A stretch of DNA of 40,024 nt from Zetaproteobacteria bacterium (GTDB lineage Bacteria > Pseudomonadota > Alphaproteobacteria > Micavibrionales > Micavibrionaceae), in NCBI GenBank assembly GCA_002747015.1, contig NVXI01000004.1:83542-123565 (forward strand), written 5' to 3'. The notes beneath the pieces are model-generated. The model worked only from the letters and a program-made list of their open reading frames with translations, did no database searches and was not told the DNA's origin. Positions 17,163 to 25,198 of this stretch are shown piece after piece. The position numbers and the translations under genes are program-made. Every line of letters starts with the position of its first letter. The first letter of the stretch is position 1.

Positions 17163-18476
17163 CTAAACCTTACGCCGTCTTAAAACCTCGCCATGGGCGG
17201 GAAAGTTTTCGTAATCTGTCATTGTGCAAACCGCGTCTTTCAGGCTCTCAAATCCTTGCTTATCACAGCGCGAAATCGAGGTGCGCTTTAGGAAATCCCA
17301 AACAGATGTACAGGAATAAGTATGCGCCCAGCCGCCTGTTGGCAACACATGGTTCACACCGATGCCGTAATTCCCAAGACTGGATGGTGTATATTCACCA
17401 AGCAATATCTCACCCGCATGGGGCAATTTATCCAGAAAATTTTCACCGTCTTTGATTTTCAGGTGTAGATGCTCTGGCGCGTATTCATTGCTAAACGCGA
17501 TGGAGGCTTCTAAGCTCTCGGTCAGGATAATCCCACCATAGCTATCGTCTGATCCTGCCATGACATGGGCGCAAATATCGCGATGCTTTTCAGGCAGGCT
17601 GTTAATCACGTCGGGCATATTTTTCTGCACATATTTTGCCAAGGCCACATCATGCGTGACCAGTAATGCGCCGCTATCCATGCCGTGCTCTGCCTCGTTC
17701 AGGACATCCAAAATCGTGTTATCGGGATTGGCATGCTCATCCGCCAAAACGATAGATTCAGACGGCCCCGCGGGCATACCCGGATCCATAATATCCGACA
17801 ATATGCGTTTTGCCGCCGCAACATATGGACTGCCTGGCCCAAGAACTTTTTTTACCTGCGGCACGGTTTGCGTCCCATAACCCAGTGCGGCAATGCCTTG
17901 TGCGCCACCGCATTTATAAACATTCTCAATCCCGCATAATTTCGCAGTATAAAGGGTCGCATCATCAACCCTGCCATTGGCCATCGGCGGCGTGACCACC
18001 GCAATTGTTTTCACCCCCGCAATCACCGCAGGAATACCAAGCATATAAAGCGCAGAAGGAAACGCACCCTTACCACGCGGAATATAAAGCCCAACAGAGT
18101 CAATTGCGCTGACCTGTTCGCCCGCCCAGACACCGGGTTCGATCTCTTCCATCCAACGATCTTCGACGCGATCCATTTGCTTCACGTGAAACTTATGCAC
18201 ATTATCGGCGCATTTTTTAATGGCCGCCTTTAGATCATCATCAAGATTTTCTTCCGCCTGTGCGAATTCTTCGGGCGTTACTTTGATATTTTCGATGTCT
18301 GCTTGTTCAAATTTTTTGGCATAGCGTTTAAGCGCATCATCACCATTGGCACGAACATCATCAATGATTGGCTGCACGATTTTACAAACGCTGTCGATAT
18401 CGGCTTGCGCGCGGCGCATAATGCGACGCTTCGTCTCCGGATCGGTTTCATTCCATTTATATAAATTTATATCCAT
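17163..18476 (-). CDS. hisD: HisD, histidinol dehydrogenase (divergent subfamily)
   Basis: I start at the ATG at 18476 (437 residues, normal length); the frame is open further into the upstream gene. Family blocks are 'SVGLYIPRGKGAFPSALYML', 'KKVLGPGSPYVAAAKR', 'AGPSESIVLADEHANPD', 'LNEAEHGMDSGALLVT', 'EYAPEHLHLKI' and 'NYGIGVNHVLPTGG'. The catalytic Glu-His pair is in 'APEHLHL'. Compared with the E. coli enzyme as I remember it, zinc-ligand positions Gln259 and Asp360 read Glu ('NEAEH') and Asn ('GNYGIG'), while His262 and His419 ('FPAHGEV') are kept. It oxidises histidinol to histidine in two NAD steps. It sits between a DUF1826-like gene and greB. Confidence 0.92.
   Translation of the reverse strand: MDINLYKWNETDPETKRRIMRRAQADIDSVCKIVQPIIDDVRANGDDALKRYAKKFEQADIENIKVTPEEFAQAEENLDDDLKAAIKKCADNVHKFHVKQMDRVEDRWMEEIEPGVWAGEQVSAIDSVGLYIPRGKGAFPSALYMLGIPAVIAGVKTIAVVTPPMANGRVDDATLYTAKLCGIENVYKCGGAQGIAALGYGTQTVPQVKKVLGPGSPYVAAAKRILSDIMDPGMPAGPSESIVLADEHANPDNTILDVLNEAEHGMDSGALLVTHDVALAKYVQKNMPDVINSLPEKHRDICAHVMAGSDDSYGGIILTESLEASIAFSNEYAPEHLHLKIKDGENFLDKLPHAGEILLGEYTPSSLGNYGIGVNHVLPTGGWAHTYSCTSVWDFLKRTSISRCDKQGFESLKDAVCTMTDYENFPAHGEVLRRRKV
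18178..18193. promoter_or_regulatory. Degenerate parS-like site inside hisD
   Basis: TGCTTCACGTGAAACT matches the parS consensus TGTTTCACGTGAAACA at 14 of 16 positions, but one mismatch breaks the palindrome arm. A TTATGCACA (DnaA-box-like) overlaps its 3' end at 18193-18201. It may be chance within coding sequence. Confidence 0.3.
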
Positions 18477-18498
18477 AGCGATAGATTTAAAACGACGC

Positions 18499-19320
18499 TC
18501 ACATGATGTCGAGAGTTTTCTTTGAATAAAAGATCGCAGCCGCCTGACCATAGCTTGAAATATACGGGGAAGACGCATGAACCGCCATCGTATTTCTGAT
18601 TAACGGGTCTTCCAGATCAAAGCCTCTCTGTCCTTTCATGAAGATCGCATCGCCCAGTTTTGCGCTGCTGAACTCTTCGCTATATTGCTGCGTTAAAATC
18701 GTAAGCGCTCGATCATTTTCTTTTTCTTGAGCCTGCATCACTCCGCTAGAGTTCATATATTTCCACTGTGTTTCCGATGTAAAACCATTTAAAAGACTCA
18801 GCGTCGCACCGGCAAACGTCACATGCAACGTTAATTGCACATTATCAACATGCATCATTGGACTGCGTCCCTCACCATGTTTTGGTGTAAACATAAGGTG
18901 GCCAACCGTTGTTTCATCATTTTCCTTACCAAAACAAGCATCATGCACACGTTGATACATCGCGCGAAGATAATTCGCCTTGTCAGAGAATAATCGACTG
19001 GCCTGCGGATCAACGATGATATTGGCCTCGCCTGCTTCCCTCAATACATCTGCAACGTTTACAACGTCCTGATATGATACTTTTCCGGCAATTTTTCTAG
19101 GAAAACGACCAGAGGGATCATCTTCAACATAATCCCACGCGGCTCGGGCATCATCCTTCATCGTAATTCCCGCACCAAATATTTCATTTTCCGTCTGCCA
19201 TGCCACATCATCCCGCAAGATAACCGCACGCGTTGTGGCGTTATCTTCTTTCAATGCTTCGATGACTTGCGCCTCGGATGTCACAATCGGATATGACTTA
19301 TTATTAAACAGGTAATCCAT
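18499..19320 (-). CDS. DUF1826-like protein
   Basis: A 273-residue protein. The C-terminal two-thirds resembles DUF1826: 'MMHVDNVQLTLHVTFAGATL' corresponds to the family's HVD...L..T..G pattern, 'LGDAIFMKGQRGF' to the later GD...KG strand, and 'AVHASSPY' to the VH.SP motif. The HxD and second His could form a 2-oxoglutarate-oxygenase-like metal site; this is inference. The N-terminal 90 residues are extra. Family knowledge: DUF1826 genes in other proteobacteria are often near zinc-responsive GTPase genes. Here it precedes hisD by 22 bases, probably as the first gene of the hisD-greB transcript. The ATG start has no strong ribosome-binding site. Confidence 0.6.
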   Translation of the reverse strand: MDYLFNNKSYPIVTSEAQVIEALKEDNATTRAVILRDDVAWQTENEIFGAGITMKDDARAAWDYVEDDPSGRFPRKIAGKVSYQDVVNVADVLREAGEANIIVDPQASRLFSDKANYLRAMYQRVHDACFGKENDETTVGHLMFTPKHGEGRSPMMHVDNVQLTLHVTFAGATLSLLNGFTSETQWKYMNSSGVMQAQEKENDRALTILTQQYSEEFSSAKLGDAIFMKGQRGFDLEDPLIRNTMAVHASSPYISSYGQAAAIFYSKKTLDIM

Positions 19321-19401
19321 GATACTATATTCTCAGAAAATCTGTGGTTATGTCAACAAAAACCTTCTCGACATTCTAAACTGAGACGCTATAAAGAGGG
19401 C

Positions 19402-20055
19402 ATGGAAACGATCATTATTATTGACTATGGCTCTGGTAACTTGCGTTCGGCGGCGAAGGCGTTTGAGCATGTCAGTACAGATACCACCGTAAAGATCAGT
19501 AATCGTCCGGAAGACTTATTAAATGCGGATCGAATCGTCTTGCCCGGTCAGGGGGCTTTCCGTGATTGTATGAACGGGTTGAGCGCAATTGACGGGATGA
19601 TTGATGCCCTTAATGAATCTGTTATTAAAAAAGCCACACCCTTTCTTGGTATTTGTGTCGGAATGCAGCTTATGGCTGCGCGGGGAATGGAACACGGCGT
19701 TACCGCTGGACTGGACTGGATCGAAGGGGATGTTATCCCAATCAAGCCTAATGATAAATCGCTGAAAATCCCGCATATGGGCTGGAACGAGCTGCATTAC
19801 CTCTCTGCAAATGACCAGCAAGACAACCGCCATTTTGTGCTACGCAACACAGATTCTTCAGAAAATTTTTACTTTGTTCACTCTTTTATGTTTCAATGTA
19901 TATATAATCATAATTGCCTAGCAATGACAGAATATGGTGGCCTTATCCCGGCGATCATCGGGCGTGATAATATGATCGGGATGCAATTTCATCCTGAAAA
20001 AAGCCATAAAGCTGGGTTAAAGTTACTATCGAATTTTCTGGACTGGAAACCATAA
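19402..20055 (+). CDS. hisH: HisH, glutaminase subunit of imidazole glycerol phosphate synthase
   Basis: A 217-residue class-I glutamine amidotransferase. Nucleophile Cys85 is in 'GICVGMQLM', and the His-Glu pair is in 'MQFHPEKSH'; 'IDYGSGNLRS' and 'VLPGQGAFRDCM' are the usual N-terminal blocks. It hydrolyses glutamine and channels ammonia to HisF. AGAGGG precedes the ATG. It is followed by a GNAT gene, then hisA and hisF. Length and motifs are normal. Confidence 0.97.
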   Translation: METIIIIDYGSGNLRSAAKAFEHVSTDTTVKISNRPEDLLNADRIVLPGQGAFRDCMNGLSAIDGMIDALNESVIKKATPFLGICVGMQLMAARGMEHGVTAGLDWIEGDVIPIKPNDKSLKIPHMGWNELHYLSANDQQDNRHFVLRNTDSSENFYFVHSFMFQCIYNHNCLAMTEYGGLIPAIIGRDNMIGMQFHPEKSHKAGLKLLSNFLDWKP

Positions 20056-20104
20056 AAAAAGAATTTTCGAAGGCAACTATTAAAGGCACGTAAAGGAATA
20101 TAGA

Positions 20105-20653
20105 ATGAGCGATCAAACAATCCTAAAGCCAATAAACCCCAGCCCAACAGTAGAACATATTCAAAAGTTTAATGCCGGGGATTTAAATGATCTTTGCGAT
20201 GCGACCAACGCCGCGATTGAAGATGGTGGTGGTTTCGGATGGGTTAAAATTCCACCTCGTGATGTGCTGGAGCGTTATTGGGAAGGTGTCCTTGTTATAC
20301 CTGCGCGCACATTATTTGTGGCGCGCCTTGATGGCGTCATCTGCGGCACATGCCAATTGTTGCACCCTCCTCGTAATAACGAAGCACAGAGTTTTGCCGT
20401 GCAACTGACCACAAATTTTGTAGCGCCATGGGCACGCGGATATGGTCTTGCCAAAATGATTGTCGAAGCCACAGAAGAATATGCAAAAACAGAAGGTTTT
20501 GAAGTTATTAACCTCGATATCCGCGAAACACTAACCGGTGCCATGGCTTTGTATGAAAGTATGAATTACACGCGTATTGGCGAACACCCACATTATGCCA
20601 AGGTCAATGATCAGGTTCTAAAGGGATATTATTATTGTAAGGTTATAAAATAA
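20105..20653 (+). CDS. GNAT-family N-acetyltransferase
   Basis: A 182-residue protein with the GNAT core: 'RTLFVARLDGVICGTCQL' (strands 2-3), the acetyl-CoA-binding segment 'APWARGYGLAKMIVEATEEY' with its R-G-x-G-x-A loop, and 'LDIRETLTGAMALYESMNY' at the end. The acceptor substrate cannot be inferred. AAAGGAA sits seven bases before the ATG. It lies between hisH and hisA on the same strand, 49 bases after hisH, and is probably cotranscribed, though nothing in its sequence ties it to histidine synthesis. Confidence 0.88.
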   Translation: MSDQTILKPINPSPTVEHIQKFNAGDLNDLCDATNAAIEDGGGFGWVKIPPRDVLERYWEGVLVIPARTLFVARLDGVICGTCQLLHPPRNNEAQSFAVQLTTNFVAPWARGYGLAKMIVEATEEYAKTEGFEVINLDIRETLTGAMALYESMNYTRIGEHPHYAKVNDQVLKGYYYCKVIK

Positions 20654-20727
20654 TCGGCTTTCAGATTTTTAACCATGTACCCAGCTCATCACTTGCTATC
20701 GATCATGTGTTTTGCTAAGTATCTCTT

Positions 20728-21459
20728 ATGATAATTTACCCTGCTATAGATTTAAAAAATGGTCAATGTGTACGCCTGTATAAAGGCGACATGAACAAAG
20801 ATACAATTTACAATGATGATCCGGCAGCTCAGGCATTAGAATGGGCATGCAGTGGTTTTTCATGGGTGCATGTTGTTGATCTGGACGGCGCAGTTAACGG
20901 CGCGCCAGCCAATCATTCAGCCATTCGAAAAATTATTGAGGCCGTTGATATTCCTGTGCAACTTGGCGGCGGCATCCGCACAATCGCACAGATCGAAAAA
21001 TGGCTGAACGAAGGGGTTAGTCGTGTGATCCTTGGCACAATTGCCGTGCGTGATCCTGATCTTGTTAAAAAAGCCTGCTATAAATTTCCAGGGCAAATTG
21101 TCGTTGGCATTGATGCCCGCAACGGTAAAGTTGCGGTTGAGGGCTGGGTCAAGGAATCTGACATGCTGGCAACGGAGCTTGCAAAAGTGTTCGAAGATGT
21201 CGGCGTTTCTACAATCATCTACACCGATATAGATCGTGACGGCACGGGAGAAGGCGTTAATGTTGTCTCCACAATCGCACTGGCACAAAGCACATCTATC
21301 CCTGTTATCGCCTCTGGCGGCGTTGGATCACTCGATGATTTAAGACTCGTCCGTGACGCAGCACAATACGGCGTTGAGGGCGTTGTCGTGGGCAAAGCTC
21401 TTTATGATGGACGCGTTACCCCTGCCAATGCGATTAAAGTTGTTTCAGGACAGATGTAA
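20728..21459 (+). CDS. hisA: HisA, ProFAR isomerase
   Basis: A 243-residue TIM barrel: 'IYPAIDLKNGQCVRLYKGD' with the catalytic Asp8 region, 'VQLGGGIRT', 'IVVGIDARNGKVAVEGW' with the second catalytic Asp, 'YTDIDRDGTGEG' and '[13 protein letters not shown]'. It converts ProFAR to PRFAR in histidine synthesis. Sequence and length are typical. It is followed by hisF with a 28-base gap. Confidence 0.97.
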   Translation: MIIYPAIDLKNGQCVRLYKGDMNKDTIYNDDPAAQALEWACSGFSWVHVVDLDGAVNGAPANHSAIRKIIEAVDIPVQLGGGIRTIAQIEKWLNEGVSRVILGTIAVRDPDLVKKACYKFPGQIVVGIDARNGKVAVEGWVKESDMLATELAKVFEDVGVSTIIYTDIDRDGTGEGVNVVSTIALAQSTSIPVIASGGVGSLDDLRLVRDAAQYGVEGVVVGKALYDGRVTPANAIKVVSGQM

Positions 21460-21487
21460 TTGAATCAAATAAATAGAGGAATAGCTA

Positions 21488-22252
21488 TTGCTGAAAACAC
21501 GAATAATTCCCTGTCTTGATGTCGCAAATGGCCGTGTGGTTAAGGGCGTTAATTTTGTTGATCTTGTTGATGCCGGCGATCCGGTGGAACAAGCCAAACT
21601 GTATAATGAGCAAGGCGCGGATGAGTTATGCTTTCTCGATATCACCGCGACATCCGATAACCGCGAAACAATGTATGGTGTTGTGCGCGCCACAGCAGAA
21701 GAGGTCTTCATTCCCCTTACTGTTGGCGGCGGCGTGCGTGAATTAAAAGATATCAGAAATTTACTTGATGCCGGCGCGGATAAAATCGGCATTAATTCCG
21801 CGGCAGTTACGAACCCCGACTTTGTTAAGGAAGCAGCCAATAAATGCGGCAGCCAGTGCATCGTCGTTGCCATTGATGCCAAAGCCAAAGAAGACGGATC
21901 AGACGGATGGGAAATATTCACCCATGGTGGACGTAGGGGCACGGGCATTGACGCGGTTGAATGGGCAATAAAGATGGCAGAATATGGCGCGGGAGAATTG
22001 CTCCTGACCTCTATGGATCGTGATGGCACGAAACAAGGCTTTAATCTGGAACTAACCCGCGCGGTATCAGACGCGGTTCGTATCCCTGTTATTGCATCTG
22101 GCGGTGTTGGTAATTTGCAACATCTGGTCGATGGTGTAATCGAAGGCCACGCAAGTGCGGTGCTCGCCGCCTCAATCTTTCACTTTGGTGAATACACAAT
22201 TGCCGAAGCAAAAGCAGCAATGAAGGCCGCCTCTATTCCGGTACGAGAGTAA
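21488..22252 (+). CDS. hisF: HisF, cyclase subunit of imidazole glycerol phosphate synthase
   Basis: A 254-residue TIM barrel starting at a TTG with AGAGGAA seven bases upstream. Catalytic Asp residues lie in '[16 protein letters not shown]' and '[13 protein letters not shown]'; phosphate-binding loops are '[13 protein letters not shown]' and '[13 protein letters not shown]'. Together with HisH it forms IGP and AICAR from PRFAR and ammonia. Its last 20 bases overlap the 3' end of the minus-strand HExxH gene, an unusual antisense arrangement within a biosynthetic cluster. Confidence 0.97.
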   Translation: MLKTRIIPCLDVANGRVVKGVNFVDLVDAGDPVEQAKLYNEQGADELCFLDITATSDNRETMYGVVRATAEEVFIPLTVGGGVRELKDIRNLLDAGADKIGINSAAVTNPDFVKEAANKCGSQCIVVAIDAKAKEDGSDGWEIFTHGGRRGTGIDAVEWAIKMAEYGAGELLLTSMDRDGTKQGFNLELTRAVSDAVRIPVIASGGVGNLQHLVDGVIEGHASAVLAASIFHFGEYTIAEAKAAMKAASIPVRE

Positions 22253-23351
22253 GCGGGACGGTTCCTGGCATATGCTCACCACGTTCAAAAGTTATTGGGT
22301 CATTATGCTCGCTTTGTAATGAACGGGAATGAACATTCCTATTATTATCATCATAGGCCGCATCACCAATAGACACACGCTCACACGCCAGAAGAAAGCG
22401 ATTTAATATCTGTTTCTCATCACCTTTTACATTGGGATCATCGTATAATTTTTGTGCTGTTATCGCCAAAGCCGCTAGATCTCTGTTTTTAAATGCCTCA
22501 GACTCCAAATTTTGCAATAACTTTCCAACATTACGAACACTATCTGAAAGCGGATCAAATTTCTGAAAGCGAATATCACGGATTTGATATTCACTCATAT
22601 CATTGATGGTTTTATCTGGTAAATTGACGATATAGTCATTAGCCTCCACCATGCCCCAACCATATTTTTCTACCTCATTATTGTCACTATAATGAAAAAT
22701 ATTATTAAGCGCCCGCGCATCTGCATTGGCTTTAATCACACTATTATCTTCAAAAGACTTGCGGCACATAACAGAAGAAATTGCATCTGCCTGTGGCTCG
22801 CCCGCACCTGCGCCATGCGCAATCTCATGCCATAGGGCTTTATATTGCCATTGCTCCGCAGAGCCGGGTAATTCTGGCACATAGTTTTTTGAATTCCTTA
22901 ACGAAACCAAAAAATTATTACCCTGCATATCAGAGCGAGGGGCAATAACAAAACTTGCTAATGGTTGCTTATATTCCTCTGGATCATAATTATCTGCAAA
23001 GTTTGGAAAACCAGGTGATTTAACGCGATAAGCACTCGCGTTAAATACGGTTTTATCAGATAAAAATTCTACTAACTTACTAGATACACGAACAATGGCA
23101 TTATTTTTAATTATGGCCTTACCTTGACTAGAAGCATCAATATTTGGAAAAGAAATATCAAATGATTTTGCTAATGCTCTTTCCATCCTGCCTATATCAA
23201 GGGGGCGATAATTACATACTGAAAAATCTTCCTGCATAAGAACAAGAGTTGGAATCCCAAGGGGAGCAGATAATGATCGTACTTCATCGAGGATATGACT
23301 ATCCTCTGCCTGCGTAGCAACCTGCTTATCTACCTGAACTAAAGAACTCAT
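22233..23351 (-). CDS. Hypothetical protein with HExxH metalloprotease-like motif
   Basis: A 372-residue protein of no family I can name. Residues 175-179 are HEIAH in '[20 protein letters not shown]', a zincin-type HExxH followed by a Glu (185) and Asp (189) that could supply the third zinc ligand. The N-terminal region has '[18 protein letters not shown]'; there is no signal peptide. The C-terminal third is helical and ends in a loop with '[12 protein letters not shown]'. It may be a cytosolic or non-classically exported peptidase. The 3' end overlaps hisF by 20 bases in antisense, and the 5' end is 58 bases from hisE, so it is wedged between hisF and hisE. Confidence 0.7.
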   Translation of the reverse strand: MSSLVQVDKQVATQAEDSHILDEVRSLSAPLGIPTLVLMQEDFSVCNYRPLDIGRMERALAKSFDISFPNIDASSQGKAIIKNNAIVRVSSKLVEFLSDKTVFNASAYRVKSPGFPNFADNYDPEEYKQPLASFVIAPRSDMQGNNFLVSLRNSKNYVPELPGSAEQWQYKALWHEIAHGAGAGEPQADAISSVMCRKSFEDNSVIKANADARALNNIFHYSDNNEVEKYGWGMVEANDYIVNLPDKTINDMSEYQIRDIRFQKFDPLSDSVRNVGKLLQNLESEAFKNRDLAALAITAQKLYDDPNVKGDEKQILNRFLLACERVSIGDAAYDDNNRNVHSRSLQSEHNDPITFERGEHMPGTVPLTLVPE

Positions 23352-23409
23352 ATTGCAACCCGTTATATTTTGTCGTTATTATAGCAATATAAATAAAAGA
23401 GAGTCAAAA

Positions 23410-23754
23410 ATGAGCGACCATATCCTAGATGCATTATATCAAGTCTTGCTAACCCGTAAAAACACGACCGGTGAGAAATCCTATGTCGCCAGCCTCTATG
23501 AAAAAGGCTCGCCAAAAATTGCAGAGAAAATCTTAGAAGAAGCACAAGAATTTATCGATGAAGCGTTATTGCTCGATAAAAATCATGATGATGCGGATAC
23601 ACAAAAAAACATCCGTTCTGAGGCCGCCGATCTGTTGTTCCACCTCACAGTAATGCTCGCCCATCACAATATATCGCCAACCGAAGTATTCGACGTTTTA
23701 GAAAACAGATTTGGCACATCCGGCCACACCGAGAAAGCAACTCGTTGTACATAA
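23410..23754 (+). CDS. hisE: HisE, phosphoribosyl-ATP pyrophosphatase
   Basis: A 114-residue all-alpha MazG-like pyrophosphohydrolase. Start at the ATG at 23410 ('MSDHILDALYQVLLTRK'), not the longer frame. The metal-binding acidic motifs are 'KILEEAQEFIDEAL' and 'IRSEAADLLFHLTVMLA'. It converts PR-ATP to PR-AMP, the second step of histidine synthesis. No fused HisI domain is present. It is immediately followed by the promoter of the SAM-II-controlled metA. Confidence 0.96.
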   Translation: MSDHILDALYQVLLTRKNTTGEKSYVASLYEKGSPKIAEKILEEAQEFIDEALLLDKNHDDADTQKNIRSEAADLLFHLTVMLAHHNISPTEVFDVLENRFGTSGHTEKATRCT

Positions 23755-23759
23755 TTCTA

Positions 23760-23788
23760 TTGACTAATTATACGTAACTATATTATAG
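23760..23788 (+). promoter_or_regulatory. Probable promoter of the SAM-II/metA transcript
   Basis: A good -35 TTGACT lies at 23760-23765, six bases past the hisE stop codon. A -10 element lies within TATTATAG at 23781-23788 (spacers of 15 to 17 depending on the hexamer). The start would be near 23794, about 15 bases before the riboswitch stem. Confidence 0.5.
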
Positions 23789-23809
23789 ATTAGATATTGC
23801 TTATGCAGT

Positions 23810-23856
23810 CATGGGATTTGAAGGATCAGCTTGCACCATGTTAAAAAAGCTAAAGC
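23810..23856 (+). promoter_or_regulatory. SAM-II riboswitch
   Basis: The pattern matches the alphaproteobacterial SAM-II (metA-type) riboswitch. Stem P1 is CATGG (23810-23814) with CCATG (23836-23840). The conserved GATTTG follows the 5' arm, and CTTGCA precedes the 3' arm. After P1 come the conserved TTAAA and GCTAAA. Pseudoknot P2 is AGCTT (23828-23832) with AAGCT (23847-23851). Family knowledge: this fold binds S-adenosylmethionine and represses downstream genes, usually at translation. It precedes a metA-like gene, which fits perfectly. Confidence 0.88.
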
Positions 23857-24012
23857 GCCACGGCACAAAAATTCGCCCGTGGTATCCTAAATTTAGGATC
23901 AAGCGCGGCGGTTTACGGCTTTTGTTTTAGCTCTCCCTGTTTTGATATTATTATTAATGATTCTGCACTTTTTAATAAATTGTGCAGAACATAAAAATGG
24001 GTTTGAGTACAA
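23857..24012 (+). promoter_or_regulatory. Long structured leader between SAM-II and metA
   Basis: It contains a perfect hairpin CCACGG/CCGTGG (23858-23863 with 23877-23882), a 16-base palindrome ATCCTAAATTTAGGAT (23884-23899), a T-rich tract (23919-23945) and a hairpin TTCTGCAC/GTGCAGAA (23961-23968 with 23982-23989). The region is far longer than a usual SAM-II expression platform, in which the aptamer abuts the ribosome-binding site. No strong ribosome-binding site precedes the metA ATG. Confidence 0.55.
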
Positions 24013-25188
24013 ATGTCCTTAGTTACCAGCGATAAATTCACGCATGATTACATGCGCCGCAAAGAGGTAAACACATTAACATTAGAACAAGCAGAAAACA
24101 GCAATGAACGCGAACTTCATATTGCCGTTATAAATGCAATGCCAGAAGGTGCGGTGCGCCAAACTCCATCACAACTCGCAGGTCCAATGGCTGAGGCCGC
24201 AGGCTCAAGAAATGTTGTTCTTCATACTTTCTACGTCGATGACATTGATTACGGCGCACATACACAATATGTGATCGATAATTACCACCATCTGGATAAA
24301 CTGGACGAGATTAAACCAGACATCATTATTGTTAGTGGCTCTGGTGATTATGATGCATTACTCCCCGCGGTTAAAACAATTTTGGAACATGAAGGAGCAA
24401 CGACAAAGATATTTTCCTGCATGGCGGGGCACGCCCTGTTCGAAGCAAAATACGATACCTCACGTCAAAAGCTGGACGAAAAAAAACATGGCATTTTTCC
24501 TATGGAAAAAACAAATATAACCAGCCCCCTCACAAAAGGGATTAGCTCTAATTTCAACGAACCATTTTCAAGATGGTATGATATATCATGGGAACAAGTA
24601 TTAGATGCTGATATGAAGTTACTAATCGACAGCGCAGATAATGGTGTTTTCCTTGCATCCAGCAAAGACGGCATAAGCGAGATTTTCATACAAGGTCACC
24701 CAGAATACAGTAAGGAAAGCCTGCTTAGGGAATTTAACAGAGATACCATCTGCGCCAGATTTAGTGAAATAACACATGAGGAAAATCCACGCGCTTATCC
24801 TAAATGTCCGGAAAATTACCTCATCTCCAAAACCCACAACGAGGAAAATAATCGTGGCTTAAGCCTTGTTGAGAATTATATAGATGACATAAAATCTGGA
24901 ACATATGATGCGGAAATTCTGAAAAATCATGGAGCATTTAAGATGCCGGATCATATAGAAAAAAGCGTCATGCAAAGCATACCCGACACAAGCGCATCTG
25001 TAACCTACCATCTCTTCGCAAATATAATAAAAACTGTTTTCGAGGTTACGCATTTCGAACGCGGAAAACCTTTTATGGATGAATTAGACCCCAAAAACCC
25101 ATGCCGCCTGCCTGAGGGTGAGCCGTTGCAATCCACATTACACTTATCACCGGAAGATCTCGCTAAAAGCGCATCATTAGAAATTTAG
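24013..25188 (+). CDS. MetA-like homoserine O-acyltransferase
   Basis: A 391-residue protein; the first 250 residues match the MetA (homoserine O-succinyl/acetyltransferase, HTS) fold: 'LHIAVINAMPEGAVRQTPSQ', the nucleophile C136 in 'IFSCMAGHALFEAKY', 'KKHGIFPMEK', and H229/E231 in 'IQGHPEYSKESLLREFNRD'. C136, H229 and E231 are each exactly six residues before the E. coli positions 142, 235 and 237. It is about 85 residues longer than usual at the C-terminus and lacks some MetA consensus ('IVSGSGDYD' instead of the usual 'TGAP' loop), so acyl-donor choice is unclear. A SAM-II riboswitch upstream supports a methionine-pathway role: activation of homoserine. Confidence 0.85.
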   Translation: MSLVTSDKFTHDYMRRKEVNTLTLEQAENSNERELHIAVINAMPEGAVRQTPSQLAGPMAEAAGSRNVVLHTFYVDDIDYGAHTQYVIDNYHHLDKLDEIKPDIIIVSGSGDYDALLPAVKTILEHEGATTKIFSCMAGHALFEAKYDTSRQKLDEKKHGIFPMEKTNITSPLTKGISSNFNEPFSRWYDISWEQVLDADMKLLIDSADNGVFLASSKDGISEIFIQGHPEYSKESLLREFNRDTICARFSEITHEENPRAYPKCPENYLISKTHNEENNRGLSLVENYIDDIKSGTYDAEILKNHGAFKMPDHIEKSVMQSIPDTSASVTYHLFANIIKTVFEVTHFERGKPFMDELDPKNPCRLPEGEPLQSTLHLSPEDLAKSASLEI

Positions 25189-25198
25189 AAAGATCAAA

